Assembly (NCBI GenBank): GCA_963708235.1
Contig: OY970200.1
Coordinates: 682,001-746,000 of the forward strand
DNA length: 64,000 nucleotides
Reading direction: 5' to 3'
DNA from: G963708235 sp963708235
GTDB taxonomy: Bacteria; Actinomycetota; Acidimicrobiia; Spongiisociales; UBA5794
Positions 1-11,744 of the stretch are shown piece after piece (the first letter of the stretch is position 1; each line of letters opens with the position of its first letter). A program made the translations under genes and the position numbers. The notes below the pieces were generated by a model. The model did not search any database. It worked only from the letters and a program-made list of their open reading frames with translations, and was not told where the DNA came from.

Positions 1-2
1 CC

Positions 3-2006
3 TTCACCAACAAGGCCGCCGCCGAGATGCGCGACCGGGTCGCCGATCTGGTGGGTCCGATGGCCCGCTCGATGTGGGTGCAGACCTTCCACTCGGCCTG
101 TTCCCGGATCCTGCGTCGAGAGGCCCACCGCCTGGGGTACCGGTCCGCTTTCTCGATCTATGACAGTGCGGACTCGCTGCGTCTGCTCACCATGTGTGTC
201 AAGGATCTGGACATGGATCCGAAGCGGTTCCCGCCGCGGAACATCCGGGCGGCGATCTCGGCCGCCAAGAACGAACTCGTCGACTACGAGTCATACGCCC
301 GCACCGACACCGGGTTCTTCCACGAGAAGGTCGCCGACGTCTACCGCCTCTACCAGCAGCGGCTCGTCGAGGCCTCGGCGATGGACTTCGACGACCTGCT
401 CATGGTCACGGTCGAGCTGCTCCAGGCCTTTCCCGAGGTGCTGGCGCAGTACCAGGACCAGTTCCAGTACGTGCTGGTCGACGAGTACCAGGACACCAAT
501 CACGCCCAGTACGTGCTGGTGCGGCTGCTCACCGAGAAGAGCCGCAACCTCTGTGTGGTCGGCGACGGCGATCAGTCGGTGTACGCCTTCCGGGGTGCCG
601 ACATCCGCAACATCAACGAGTTCGAGAAGGACTTCCCCGACGCCAGGATCGTGCTGCTCGAACAGAACTACCGCTCCACCGAGACCATCCTCGACGCCGC
701 CAACGCCGTCATCGGGCACAACGCCGCCCGCAAGCCGAAGCGGCTGTGGACCGATCTCGGCAAGGGCGAGCCGATCATCCTGTTCGAGTCCCAGGACGAG
801 CACGACGAGGCGGCGTTCATCGCCGAGAAGGTCGGCGAGTTGGCCCATGACGGGATCAACGCCAACGACATCGCCGTGTTCTATCGCACCAACGCCCAGT
901 CACGGGTGATCGAGGAGGTCCTGGTCCGGTTCGGCGTGCCGTACCAGGTCATCGGCGGGCTCAAGTACTACGACCGGCGGGAGGTCAAAGATGCGCTTGC
1001 CTACCTGCGGGCGCTCACCAACCCGTCGGACACGGTCGCCCTGAAGCGGATCATCAACGTCCCCAAGCGTGCGATCGGCGACACCAGCATCGCCCACGTC
1101 GACCGGTATGCCGAATCCCAACGGATCTCCTTCTGGGAGGCGTTGCGCCGGGTTCCCGACAACCCCCGGCTCTCCGGACGGGCCGCCAATGCGATCACCG
1201 AGTTCGTCGCGCTGATGGACCACCTCGCCTTCCAGATGCAGGCGGGCCCCAAAGCCGCCCTCGAGGCGATCCTCGTCGAGACCGGCTACATGGACTGGGT
1301 TCGCTCGGAACGCACCATCGAGTCGATGGGGCGCGAGGAGAACCTGCGGGAGTTGGTGTCCGCCGCCGAGACCTTCGAAGAGGAAGGCCCGATGTCGATC
1401 GGGTTGGACGAGTGGTCCGAGGCCGACGGGGCGCGGCGCACCGAGTTGCTGCTGGAGAGCGTCAGCCTGGTCACCGATGTGGACAGCTTCGAGGACACCG
1501 AGGTGGTGACCTTGATGACGCTCCACAACGCCAAGGGCCTCGAGTTCCCGGTGGTCTTCATGACCGGGATGGAGGACGGGGTATTCCCCCACATGCGGGC
1601 GCTCGGTGACCCGACCGAGCTCGAGGAGGAGCGGAGGCTCTGTTATGTCGGCATCACCCGCGCCCAACAGCGGCTGTACCTCACACGCAGTGTGATGCGC
1701 AGCCTGTGGGGGTCGAGCAACTACAACTCGGCGAGCCGGTTCCTCTCCGAGATCCCGGCCCATCTCACCGTCACCGCAAAACGGGCACGTCGCCTGGCAC
1801 ATCGGGAGACGGCGGGCCGCACCGACCACCGGCGGATGGATGGCTCCGATCTCGCCACCGGGGACCGGGTTCGCCACTCCCACTGGGGGGTGGGGACGGT
1901 GCGCCACGTGGTGGGTTCCGGGGAGCGGGCCGAAGTGCTGGTCAACTTCGATGCCCAGGGCGACAAACGGCTGATGCTGTCGATGGCGCCGCTCGAACCG
2001 GCGTGA
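3..2006 (+). CDS. pcrA: ATP-dependent DNA helicase PcrA/UvrD (5' end outside window)
   Basis: Superfamily 1 3'-5' helicase that unwinds DNA during excision and mismatch repair and clears stalled complexes. The gene enters from the left edge: the frame is open from base 3 (FTNKAAAEM, motif Ia), so the Walker A motif and start codon lie outside. Visible motifs in order are the Walker B region DEYQDTNHAQ, GDGDQSVYAFRGAD (III), EQNYRST (IV), TLHNAKGLEF (V) and YVGITRAQ (VI). The last 45 residues (GDRVRHSHWGVGTV onward) match the Tudor-like tail of PcrA that in other bacteria touches RNA polymerase, which favours PcrA over Rep. No frameshift is visible. Confidence 0.96.
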   Translation, partial: FTNKAAAEMRDRVADLVGPMARSMWVQTFHSACSRILRREAHRLGYRSAFSIYDSADSLRLLTMCVKDLDMDPKRFPPRNIRAAISAAKNELVDYESYARTDTGFFHEKVADVYRLYQQRLVEASAMDFDDLLMVTVELLQAFPEVLAQYQDQFQYVLVDEYQDTNHAQYVLVRLLTEKSRNLCVVGDGDQSVYAFRGADIRNINEFEKDFPDARIVLLEQNYRSTETILDAANAVIGHNAARKPKRLWTDLGKGEPIILFESQDEHDEAAFIAEKVGELAHDGINANDIAVFYRTNAQSRVIEEVLVRFGVPYQVIGGLKYYDRREVKDALAYLRALTNPSDTVALKRIINVPKRAIGDTSIAHVDRYAESQRISFWEALRRVPDNPRLSGRAANAITEFVALMDHLAFQMQAGPKAALEAILVETGYMDWVRSERTIESMGREENLRELVSAAETFEEEGPMSIGLDEWSEADGARRTELLLESVSLVTDVDSFEDTEVVTLMTLHNAKGLEFPVVFMTGMEDGVFPHMRALGDPTELEEERRLCYVGITRAQQRLYLTRSVMRSLWGSSNYNSASRFLSEIPAHLTVTAKRARRLAHRETAGRTDHRRMDGSDLATGDRVRHSHWGVGTVRHVVGSGERAEVLVNFDAQGDKRLMLSMAPLEPA

Positions 2007-2070
2007 GTACTTCGATGCCCTTCGGGGTATCGTGGAGCGGTCCGGCGCCCAAGTCTGAGGAATGCTCCAT

Positions 2071-2463
2071 ATGCTCTCACAGAGCCACCTGGTGGCCTTT
2101 GTCGCCACCACCGATCCCGAGGCCGCCCGCACCTTCTACGAGGAGACGTTAGGTCTCGAAGTCGTCGGCGAGGATCGGTCCGCCCTGCTCTTCGATGCCC
2201 ACGGCACGGTGCTGCGGGTTCTCGGTGTCGATGATGTCCGTCCCCGTCCGTACACGGTGCTCGGTTGGGAGGTGGAGGACATCGTTGCGGTGGTCGCCGA
2301 TCTTGCCTCCCGGGGTGTCGAGTTCCAGGACTACGACTTCCTCGACGACGACAACCCCCCGATCTGGGCCGCCCCCGACGGTTCCCAGGTTGCGTGGTTC
2401 CGTGATCCCGACGGCAATATCCTCTCGGTGTTCAGCTCCGACGAGGTGCTCCCGATCGACTGA
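2071..2463 (+). CDS. VOC (glyoxalase/dioxygenase fold) family protein
   Basis: Single-domain vicinal-oxygen-chelate protein of about 130 residues with the paired beta-alpha-beta-beta-beta modules of the glyoxalase superfamily: an N-terminal ARTFYEETLGLEVV segment and a C-terminal FRDPDGNILSVF strand typical of the second metal-binding edge. Such proteins bind a divalent metal and act as lyases, dioxygenases or resistance proteins; the substrate cannot be told from sequence. An upstream ATG at 2062 abuts the GAGGA at 2057-2061, whereas the ATG at 2071 has a 9-base gap from it, so 2071 is preferred. It stands alone between pcrA and the cobalamin-binding gene. Confidence 0.85.
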   Translation: MLSQSHLVAFVATTDPEAARTFYEETLGLEVVGEDRSALLFDAHGTVLRVLGVDDVRPRPYTVLGWEVEDIVAVVADLASRGVEFQDYDFLDDDNPPIWAAPDGSQVAWFRDPDGNILSVFSSDEVLPID

Positions 2464-2554
2464 CGGCGAGGTCGGCCCCCACGGCCGTCGCGGTGGCGGA
2501 ACCTTCCTCCGGTCTCCAGCTGCCCAACTCAGCCGGGGCGGGGGCGCTGTGGGC

Positions 2555-2560
2555 TAACCT
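2555..2560 (+). promoter_or_regulatory. -10-like hexamer for the cobalamin-binding gene (possible leaderless mRNA)
   Basis: TAACCT fits the actinobacterial TANNNT -10 pattern and ends 9 bases before the ATG at 2570. No Shine-Dalgarno sequence lies between, so transcription would begin at or just before the start codon. No clear -35 is seen. Confidence 0.35.
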
Positions 2561-2569
2561 GCGGGCGAC

Positions 2570-2959
2570 ATGCCGCCTCGCATACTCATTGCCAAGCCCG
2601 GGTTGGATGGCCACGATCGCGGCGCCAAGGTCGTCGCACGAGCGCTGCGCGACGCCGGGTGCGAAGTGATCTACTCCGGTCTCCACCAGACCCCCGAGCA
2701 GATCGTCGAAACGGCGATCCAGGAAGACGTCAACGCCATCGGTCTCTCCGTGTTGTCCGGTGCGCACATGACGCTCTTCCCCAAGGTCGTGGAGTTGTTG
2801 GCCGCCCGGGACGCCGCCGACATCATCGTGTTCGGTGGAGGGATCATCCCCGATGCCGACATTCCGATCCTCAAGGAGAAGGGCCTCGCCGCCATCTTCA
2901 CCCCGGGTGCCCCGCTCACCGAGATCCAGAGCTGGGTCGGCGAGAACTTTCCCGACTGA
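2570..2959 (+). CDS. Cobalamin B12-binding domain protein (methylmalonyl-CoA mutase C-terminal type)
   Basis: Stand-alone B12-binding Rossmann domain of 129 residues. The DGHDRGAK motif near residue 13 supplies the histidine that coordinates cobalt (DxHxxG), followed by SVLSGAHMTLFP and FGGGIIPDADI, which cradle the nucleotide tail in methylmalonyl-CoA mutases. Alone it cannot catalyse; it should pair with a large mutase subunit encoded elsewhere, interconverting methylmalonyl-CoA and succinyl-CoA. Its position just before sucCD fits feeding succinyl-CoA from propionate into the TCA cycle. The start has no ribosome site but a -10-like hexamer close by. Confidence 0.9.
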   Translation: MPPRILIAKPGLDGHDRGAKVVARALRDAGCEVIYSGLHQTPEQIVETAIQEDVNAIGLSVLSGAHMTLFPKVVELLAARDAADIIVFGGGIIPDADIPILKEKGLAAIFTPGAPLTEIQSWVGENFPD

Positions 2960-3031
2960 GGTGGTCGCTTCGCCCCCGACGGGACGATCTGGCAGCATGC
3001 AACCCGACCCCGGTGCGATCAGGAGGATTGC

Positions 3032-4251
<1,220 letters not shown>

Positions 4252-4255
<4 letters not shown>

Positions 4256-5178
4256 GCGTGCTTGTCGACACCACCACCAAGGTGCTGATCCAGGGGCTCG
4301 GCAAGACCGGCCAGTTCCACACCGACAAGGCCATCGCCTACGGCACCCAGATGGTCGGCGCCGTCCATCCCAGCCGTGCCGGTGACGTCCAGCGATTCGA
4401 GGGCGAGACCGACCACTCCGGGGTCCCCGACCGGGCCGACCACTACCAGGTCGATCTCCCGATCTACCGCAGCGTCGCCGAGGCCGCCGCAGAGACGGGC
4501 GCCGACACCTCGGTCGTCTACGTCCCGCCGCCGTTTGCCGCCGACGCCATCATGGAGGCCGCCGACGCCGGAATCCGTCTCGTCGTGTGCATCACCGAGG
4601 GGGTGCCGGTGGGGGACATGGTGATCGCCAAGCGGTATCTCGAGGATCATCCCGGGACCCGTCTCGTCGGGCCCAACTGTCCCGGGGTCATCACCCCCCG
4701 GCAGTGCAAGATCGGGATCATGCCCGGCTACATCCACACTCCGGGCAAGATCGGGGTGGTGAGCCGGTCCGGCACCCTCACCTACGAAGCGGTGTTCCAG
4801 CTCACCAACAACGGGTTGGGTCAGACCAGCGCCATCGGGATCGGTGGCGACCCGGTCAACGGCACCAACTTCGTGGACTGCCTCGAGCTCTACCAGAACG
4901 ATCCCGACACCGAGGGTGTCATCATGATCGGCGAGATCGGCGGCACCGCCGAAGAGGAAGCCGCCGACTGGATCGCCGCCAACATGACCAAGCCGGTGGC
5001 GGCGTTCATCGCCGGGACGACGGCGCCTCCCGGGAAGCGGATGGGTCACGCCGGCGCCATCATCTCCGGTGGTCGGGGCACCGCTGCCGACAAGATCGCC
5101 GCCCTCGAAGCCGCCGGGGTCACCCTGGCGCCCACCCCCACCGACATGGGCGCCGCCATGCTGCAGGCTCTTTCCTGA
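4252..5178 (+). CDS. sucD: Succinyl-CoA synthetase alpha subunit
   Basis: CoA-binding, phosphohistidine-carrying subunit of succinyl-CoA synthetase. Seen are the CoA-binding Rossmann start (VLIQGLGKTGQFHT), VGPNCPGVI, SRSGTLTYEA and the active-site histidine in PPGKRMGHAGAI. The ATG at 4252 overlaps the sucC stop. At 308 residues it is about 20 longer than the Escherichia coli protein; the surplus is a polar loop (residues about 40-65, around QRFEGETDHSGVPD) where the E. coli protein has a short glycine-rich turn. It ends 21 bases from the convergent DUF2510 gene. Confidence 0.97.
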
Positions 5179-5199
5179 CGGCCGAGGGTCCCAGGATCC

Positions 5200-5637
5200 T
5201 CAGGGCGCCCCGGTCGCCGGGGGCTCGGTCTCGGTCGGGACGATGTCTGCCGGTTCGGTCGTCACCGGCTCGGTGGTCTCCGGTTGCGTCGTCACCGGCT
5301 CCGTGGTGGACGGGTCGGACGAATCTGACGAGTTGACCATGATCAGCACCACCACCAACACGATGGCGGCGATCAGCACCCCGATCACGGCGCCCAGCAT
5401 CGATCCTCCAGAGCGGGACGTGACCTCGATGTGCTGCGCCGGCGGGGCCGCCGGGCGGGCCTCGGTTCCCGGTGCCGGAGGGACCAGTGCCGCCGAGGCT
5501 TCGATGGGATCGGTCGAGGACGAGGCCCCGGTGGCGACGTGCTCGGTCCACCGGACCCCGTCCCAGTACCGGTTGGTGTGACGGCGGGTGGGGTCGGAGT
5601 ACCAACCGGCCGGAGGGGGTTGGCTCGAACTTGTCAT
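5200..5637 (-). CDS. DUF2510 domain membrane protein
   Basis: A protein of 145 residues with an N-terminal DUF2510 module (PPPAGWYSDPTRRHTNRYWDG, a small W-rich domain common on actinobacterial membrane proteins), a Pro/Ala linker, one transmembrane helix near residues 75-97 (AVIGVLIAAIVLVVVLIMV) and a C-terminal tail of about 45 residues with repeated TTEPVTT-like units. Topology suggests DUF2510 inside and the Thr/Glu/Pro tail outside. The start at 5637 was chosen over an upstream in-frame ATG because GAGGAG lies seven bases before it. Function is not known. Confidence 0.85.
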   Translation of the reverse strand: MTSSSQPPPAGWYSDPTRRHTNRYWDGVRWTEHVATGASSSTDPIEASAALVPPAPGTEARPAAPPAQHIEVTSRSGGSMLGAVIGVLIAAIVLVVVLIMVNSSDSSDPSTTEPVTTQPETTEPVTTEPADIVPTETEPPATGAP

Positions 5638-5828
5638 GGCTACTCCTCGGAGAGGTCCGTTGATCGTCAACCACCGTTGAGCGGTTCGTCAGAATGTAGC
5701 GCCGGCGGTTGCCCGGTGGTGGTTCTACGTACCGCCGGCCGGTGTTGCTCGGGTACGGCGGTCGGTTGCGGTGGCCGCCATGCCTGGCGGGACCGCATCC
5801 TCGTATCCCGATAGGGCGGCCGGGCGGG

Positions 5829-5834
5829 CATAGT
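5829..5834 (+). promoter_or_regulatory. -10-like hexamer for the esterase gene (possible leaderless mRNA)
   Basis: CATAGT lies six bases before the ATG at 5841 with no ribosome-binding site between. This spacing would put the transcription start at the start codon. The 5638-5828 stretch otherwise holds only the divergent control region of the DUF2510 gene. Confidence 0.35.
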
Positions 5835-5840
5835 GGTGAC

Positions 5841-6851
5841 ATGCGAACTCGCCGGATCCATGTAGCACTCGCTCCTGTGGTGATCGCATTCGTGGTGGCC
5901 GTGTCCGCATGCAGCGGGGCAGCCGCCGATCCCCTCTCGTCGGCGTCGTCACCGTCCGCTCCCGGATCGGTGACGACGGCCGCACCCGGGCGCCCCCCAT
6001 CGGAGCTTGCGTCCTCCACGACCATGGCCCCACAGATCGACGCCGGTTTGGATCCCTTCCTCGGACCGGGGACCAGCGACGTGGTGATCGATGTGGACGG
6101 AGTGCCCCGTCGCTACCGGCTGCACATCCCGGAGGATCTCGGCGGGGCGGCGGCGCTGGTCGTCGACCTCCACGGGTTCACCGCCGACCCCGACAATCAG
6201 GATGCGCTGAGCGGATGGTCCAGGCTGGCGGACACCGAGAAGCTGGTGGTGGCGCAACCCGCCGCCCTCGGCGATCTCCCCGCCTGGGAGACCGCCCCCG
6301 GGTCGCCGGGGACCGAGCGCGATATCGCCCTGGTGCGGGCCGTGGTGGCGGATGTCGGGTCCCGCGTCGAGCTGGACCCGGACCGCATCTACGCATCCGG
6401 GTTCTCGAACGGGGGAGGGATGGCCCATCGGCTCGGCTGCGATGCCTCCGATCTGTTCGCCGCCATCGGAACCGTCGCCGGTTCCTACCTGCAGATCGAC
6501 GTCTGTGCCGCCGAGCGTCCGGTCCCGGTGATCTCCTTCCACGGAACCGCCGACCTGATCGTGCCGGTCCAGGGGATGTCGGATGTGCTACCTGATATCG
6601 CATCGTGGGCGGAGAGCTGGGCGGAGCGCAACCGATGCGGGCCCGATCCGGAGATCGAGGCGGTGGCGGTCGATGTGGAACGCACCCAATGGCTCGAATG
6701 CGCCGAGGATGCCGACGTGGAGTTGTCCATCATCGACGGAGGTCGCCACACCTGGCCGGGAAGCCGAAGCCCCGGACTCTTCCAGGCAACCGACTCGATC
6801 GACGCCACCGCCGAGATGTGGAGGTTCTTCGAGGACCACCCCATGCCGTGA
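5841..6851 (+). CDS. Lipoprotein esterase, polyhydroxybutyrate-depolymerase/feruloyl-esterase family (LpqC-like)
   Basis: Secreted alpha/beta-hydrolase of 336 residues. The signal peptide ends in a lipobox (VAVSACSG), so it should be anchored to the outer face of the membrane, followed by a Ser/Thr/Pro linker. Catalytic signatures are VVDLHGFTADP (oxyanion region), ASGFSNGGG (nucleophile serine, GxSxGG), FHGTADLIVPVQ (aspartate) and DGGRHTWPG (histidine). The family hydrolyses short polyesters or feruloyl esters of plant polymers; the real substrate is not deducible. It stands alone before purN. Confidence 0.88.
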   Translation: MRTRRIHVALAPVVIAFVVAVSACSGAAADPLSSASSPSAPGSVTTAAPGRPPSELASSTTMAPQIDAGLDPFLGPGTSDVVIDVDGVPRRYRLHIPEDLGGAAALVVDLHGFTADPDNQDALSGWSRLADTEKLVVAQPAALGDLPAWETAPGSPGTERDIALVRAVVADVGSRVELDPDRIYASGFSNGGGMAHRLGCDASDLFAAIGTVAGSYLQIDVCAAERPVPVISFHGTADLIVPVQGMSDVLPDIASWAESWAERNRCGPDPEIEAVAVDVERTQWLECAEDADVELSIIDGGRHTWPGSRSPGLFQATDSIDATAEMWRFFEDHPMP

Positions 6852-6993
6852 GCTGTCACCGGCGAAACGGCCGGCAACCTTCACCGTGCGCGGCCCGTCG
6901 CGGTGTCACCGGGGTGCCCTTCGCACGCCGCCCGGATCAATGGGTCCGAGCCGGACCCGGCACGCATGCAGACCGGCCGGCGGGTGCGGCATC

Positions 6994-6999
6994 TATGCT
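6994..6999 (+). promoter_or_regulatory. -10-like hexamer upstream of purN
   Basis: TATGCT, a good TANNNT match, ends nine bases before the purN ATG. The bases between contain no Shine-Dalgarno sequence, so the purN-purH-folD transcript probably has little or no leader. No purine riboswitch fold is evident in 6852-7008. Confidence 0.4.
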
Positions 7000-7008
7000 T
7001 CCGGCCGC

Positions 7009-7629
7009 ATGTCTCAGCGATTTCCCATCGCCGTCCTCGTCTCGGGTCGCGGCACCAATCTCCAGGCCATCCTCGATGCTGCCGGTCATCCGGACTACCC
7101 CGCCGAGATCGCCGTGGTCATCTCCGACCGACCCGGGGTGGAGGCGCTCGATCGTGCCGCATCGGCCGGGGTACCCACCGACGTCGTGGCCTGGGGCGAC
7201 TACCCGGACCGTGGCGCCTTCACCACCGCCGTCTGCGACACCGCCGACCGTCATGGCGCCGGAGCCCTCATCCTGGCCGGTTTCATGCGGATCCTCGCCC
7301 CCGTTGCGATCGCCCGGTTCCCCCACCGCATCATCAACACCCACCCCGCCCTGCTCCCGGCGTTCCCCGGGGCCCACGCCGTCGCCGAGGCCCTCCGTCA
7401 CGGCGTCAAGCTCTCCGGTGTGACCATCCATTTCGTCGACGAGCAGGTCGACCATGGCCCGATCATCTACCAGGAGGCGGTTCCGGTGCACGCCGACGAC
7501 ACCGAAGAAACGTTGCAGACCCGCATCCAGTCGGTCGAGCACCTGCGCTACCCCGAGGTCGTCGCCGCTTTGGCCGCCGGCCGTCTGTCGGTCACCGGAC
7601 GGGTCGTCGCCTGGGATGGTGCGATATGA
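7009..7629 (+). CDS. purN: Phosphoribosylglycinamide formyltransferase
   Basis: Transfers a formyl group from 10-formyltetrahydrofolate to GAR in step three of purine synthesis. The N-terminal VLVSGRGTNLQAI is the phosphate-binding loop; the catalytic Asn-His pair is in INTHPALLPAFPG and the Asp in HFVDEQVDHGPI. Length (206 residues) is normal. The stop overlaps the purH start (ATGA), and folD follows, so this operon pairs two formyl-folate users with the enzyme that makes the cofactor precursor. Confidence 0.96.
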   Translation: MSQRFPIAVLVSGRGTNLQAILDAAGHPDYPAEIAVVISDRPGVEALDRAASAGVPTDVVAWGDYPDRGAFTTAVCDTADRHGAGALILAGFMRILAPVAIARFPHRIINTHPALLPAFPGAHAVAEALRHGVKLSGVTIHFVDEQVDHGPIIYQEAVPVHADDTEETLQTRIQSVEHLRYPEVVAALAAGRLSVTGRVVAWDGAI

Positions 7630-9171
7630 CGCGGCGAACCGTCACCCGTGCGCTGCTCTCGGTGTCGGACAAGACCGGACTCGTCGAGTTCGCCGTACGC
7701 CTGATCGACGCCGGGGTCGAGATCGTCTCGTCCGGCGGAACCGCCACCGCACTGTCCGCTGCCGGTGTGGCGGTGACCCCGGTCTCCGACGTCACCGGAT
7801 CCCCGCACATCCTTGGGGGAAGGGTCAAGACGCTCCACCCCAAGATCCATGGCGGGATCCTGGCCGACACCGACCAGGATGAGCACCGCCGAGACCTCTC
7901 CGATCACGACATCGACCCGTTCCAGCTCGTGGTGGTCAACCTCTATCCCTTCGAGGCGACGGTGGCCCGGGAAGGGGTGAGCGACGCCGAGGCGATCGAA
8001 CAGATCGACATCGGAGGACCGGCGATGATCCGGGCGGCGGCCAAGAATCACCGGTTGGTCGGTGTGGTCACGTCACCCGACGACTACGACGCCGTGGCCG
8101 CCGCCGTCGAAGGAGGAGGGATCGATGATGTGCTGCGCCGGCGACTCGCCGTCGACGCCTTCGCCCGCACCGCTGCATACGATGCCGCCATCGTTGCCTG
8201 GTTCCACCGCGACGAGCCGACGCCACCGCACCTGGTCACCCGACTCGACCGGGTCGATGCGCTCCGTTATGGGGAGAATCCCCATCAGCCGGCCGCCATC
8301 TACGTCGAGCACGGGCGGTCCCCATGGTGGCGGCAGGCGACCCTGCACCAGGGCAAGGCGATGTCTTTCAACAACTATGCCGACACCGAAGCCGCATGGC
8401 GGCTGGTCAACGACCTCGACACGGCGGCGGCGGTCATCGTCAAACACACCAACGCCTGTGGAGCGGCGATCGCCGACACCCCCGGTGCGGCTTTTGCGGC
8501 GGCATGGGAGTGTGATCCACTCTCGGCGTTCGGTGGGGTGGTGGCGCTCAACGAAGGCCTCGACGCCGCTACCGCCGAGGCCATCGCCGCCAACTTCGTC
8601 GAGGTGGTCATTGCCCCCGAGGTCGACGAGGAGGCGGCGGCGATCCTGGCGGGCAAGAAGAACCTCCGTGTCCTCACCGCTCCCGCCCCGGGCTCCGACG
8701 GGTTGGATCTGCGACGGGTGGAAGGCGGGGTTCTCGCCCAGCGGTACGACGGTGTGACGGCGGTGCACGATGGCGCCCTCCCGGAGGGCTGGACGGTGGT
8801 CGCCGGGGGGGATCCCTCATCCGAGTTGCTCACCGAACTCGGACTGGCCTGGGTCGTGGCCGCCCACACCAGGTCGAACGCCATCGTGGTGGTCAGCAAC
8901 GGCGCCGCCGTCGGGGTCGGCGCCGGCGATCAGAGTCGCATCGGCGCCGCCGAGCGTGCGCTGCATCGGGCCGGGGGGAGAGCTGCCGGTGCGGTGGCCG
9001 CCAGCGACGCCTTTCTTCCGTTCCGCGACGGGCTCGACACCCTGGCCGCCGCCGGGATCGTCGCCCTGGTGGAACCCGGCGGCTCGATGCCGCGACGATG
9101 AGGTCATCGCCGCCGCCGAGGAACACGGGATGATGCTGATATTCACCGGTACCAGGCACTTCCGACATTGA
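7626..9171 (+). CDS. purH: Bifunctional AICAR formyltransferase/IMP cyclohydrolase, interrupted by a +1 frameshift near the 3' end
   Basis: Catalyses the last two steps of IMP synthesis. The N-terminal IMP cyclohydrolase (RALLSVSDKTGL, GGRVKTLHPKIHGG) and the C-terminal transformylase (RYGENPHQ, KHTNACGAAI, DPLSAFGG, SDAFLPFRDG) are all present. As read, translation stops at 9099-9101 after EPGGSMPRR. Skipping one C at 9090 or 9091 restores the expected RDDEVIAAAEEHG tail ending RHFRH, stop at 9169-9171, giving 515 codons. The folD TTG start overlaps that second stop (TTGA), exactly as the neighbouring genes overlap, which argues that the tail is normally translated and that the extra base is a sequence error or a very recent mutation. 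Confidence 0.93.
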
Positions 9172-10022
9172 GCGCCCAGACACTCTCCGGCAAGGATGTC
9201 GCCACGGCGGTACGCGCCGAGGTGACGGCTCGCGTCGCCGCCCTCGCCGAGCGCGGCAAGTCGGTGGGGCTGGCCACGGTGCTCGTCGGTGACGACCCGG
9301 CGTCGCAGGTCTATGTCCGCAACAAGCATCGCGCCGCCCTCGCCGCCGGGATGCAGTCCTTCGACGAGCACCTCCCGGCGGATGCGACGGAAGGTGATGT
9401 CGTGGCGGTGATCGACCGGCTCAACCGCGACGGCGCCGTCGACGGGATGATCGTCCAGCTCCCGCTCCCTGGCGACCTCGACGGCAACGCCGCCGTCGAA
9501 GCGGTGGATCCCGGCAAGGACGCCGACGGGCTCCATCCCTACAACCTCGGTCTGTTGCTGCTCGATCGTCCCGGCCCGCAGCCGGCCACGCCGAGCGGGG
9601 TGATGCGAATCCTCTCCCACTACGGGATCCCGACGAGGGGTGCCCTGGCGGTGGTGGTTGGCCGCTCCTTCCTCGTCGGCCGACCACTGGCGCTGATGCT
9701 CGGGGCGAAGGGGATCGATGCCACGGTGGTGCAGGCGCACAGCCGTACGCCCGACCTGGCCGCACTCACCCGCACCGCCGACATCGTCGTCGCCGCCGCC
9801 GGAATCCCCGGGCTGATCACCGCCGATCATGTCCGTCCCGGATCGGTCGTCATCGATGTCGGGATCAACCGCACCGCACACGGCCTGGTCGGCGATGTCG
9901 ACTTCGACGCCGTCAGCGAGGTTGCCGGTGCCATCACCCCGGTGCCCGGTGGCGTCGGTCCCATGACCATCGCCTCGCTCCTCGCCAACACTGTCGCACT
10001 TGCCGAAAGGAAACTGGCATGA
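9168..10022 (+). CDS. folD: Bifunctional methylenetetrahydrofolate dehydrogenase/methenyltetrahydrofolate cyclohydrolase
   Basis: Converts 5,10-methylene-THF to 10-formyl-THF, the cofactor used by PurN and PurH upstream. The catalytic lysine lies in QVYVRNKHRAA, followed by QLPLPGDLDG, DPGKDADG and the NADP-binding VVVGRSFLVGRPLA; the C-terminal ITPVPGGVGPMTIA is standard. At 284 residues it has normal length. The start is a TTG inside the stop of the purH tail, so translation is probably coupled. The stop overlaps the next gene (ATGA). Confidence 0.95.
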   Translation: MSAQTLSGKDVATAVRAEVTARVAALAERGKSVGLATVLVGDDPASQVYVRNKHRAALAAGMQSFDEHLPADATEGDVVAVIDRLNRDGAVDGMIVQLPLPGDLDGNAAVEAVDPGKDADGLHPYNLGLLLLDRPGPQPATPSGVMRILSHYGIPTRGALAVVVGRSFLVGRPLALMLGAKGIDATVVQAHSRTPDLAALTRTADIVVAAAGIPGLITADHVRPGSVVIDVGINRTAHGLVGDVDFDAVSEVAGAITPVPGGVGPMTIASLLANTVALAERKLA

Positions 10023-10372
10023 CCAACGACGATCTGCGCACCGGCGCCACCCGGGAGGAGGGCATCCCCGGGGCGCCGGACAGGACCGAGCGCAGCCCCG
10101 GGTGGAGACTCCATGACATCGTGGCCGGCCTGCTGGCCGGTACCGGCGCAGGTCTTGTGGCCGCCATCTTCATCGTCGCCCGCATGCTCGACCAAGGTGC
10201 GGTCGTCGTCGTGTGCGTGGCGATCGGGGCCGGGTTGGGGGTGTTACTCGTCGAGCGGGCCGGACGGGATCGAAACGGGGTCACCCCGGTACGCGTCACC
10301 GCCTGGGTGGTCGTGGTGCTCACCGTGTCGTTCGTCGGGCTACTGATCCAGGCGATCCGCAACCTCGAGTGA
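10019..10372 (+). CDS. Small membrane protein of the folD operon
   Basis: A 117-residue protein with a charged N-terminal region of about 30 residues and three predicted membrane helices (residues about 33-55, 60-78 and 92-112: AGLLAGTGAGLVAAIFIVA, VVVVCVAIGAGLGVLLV, AWVVVVLTVSFVGLLIQAI). It overlaps folD by ATGA, so it belongs to the pur-fol transcript, yet no family is recognised and no catalytic motif is visible. A structural or accessory membrane role is possible. Confidence 0.75.
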   Translation: MTNDDLRTGATREEGIPGAPDRTERSPGWRLHDIVAGLLAGTGAGLVAAIFIVARMLDQGAVVVVCVAIGAGLGVLLVERAGRDRNGVTPVRVTAWVVVVLTVSFVGLLIQAIRNLE

Positions 10373-10449
10373 CGGGGCGGCTCGACGGTTCCGCCGACTA
10401 CCCTCGGGGCGAATTCACCCTGTCTGCCCACCCCCTGAGGAGTCGAGTC

Positions 10450-11652
<1,203 letters not shown>

Positions 11653-11744
11653 CTTCTCCGGAGGCACCTGCCCGGAACGGGCCGTCGGGCAAGCTCACTA
11701 CGCTCTGGTCAACATCTTCCGTCCGGATCCAGGGGAGCATCGCC

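Noticed and set aside
9080..9105. Programmed frameshift in purH
   Set aside because: No slippery heptamer, internal Shine-Dalgarno or downstream pseudoknot is seen, and PurH is not known to use one.
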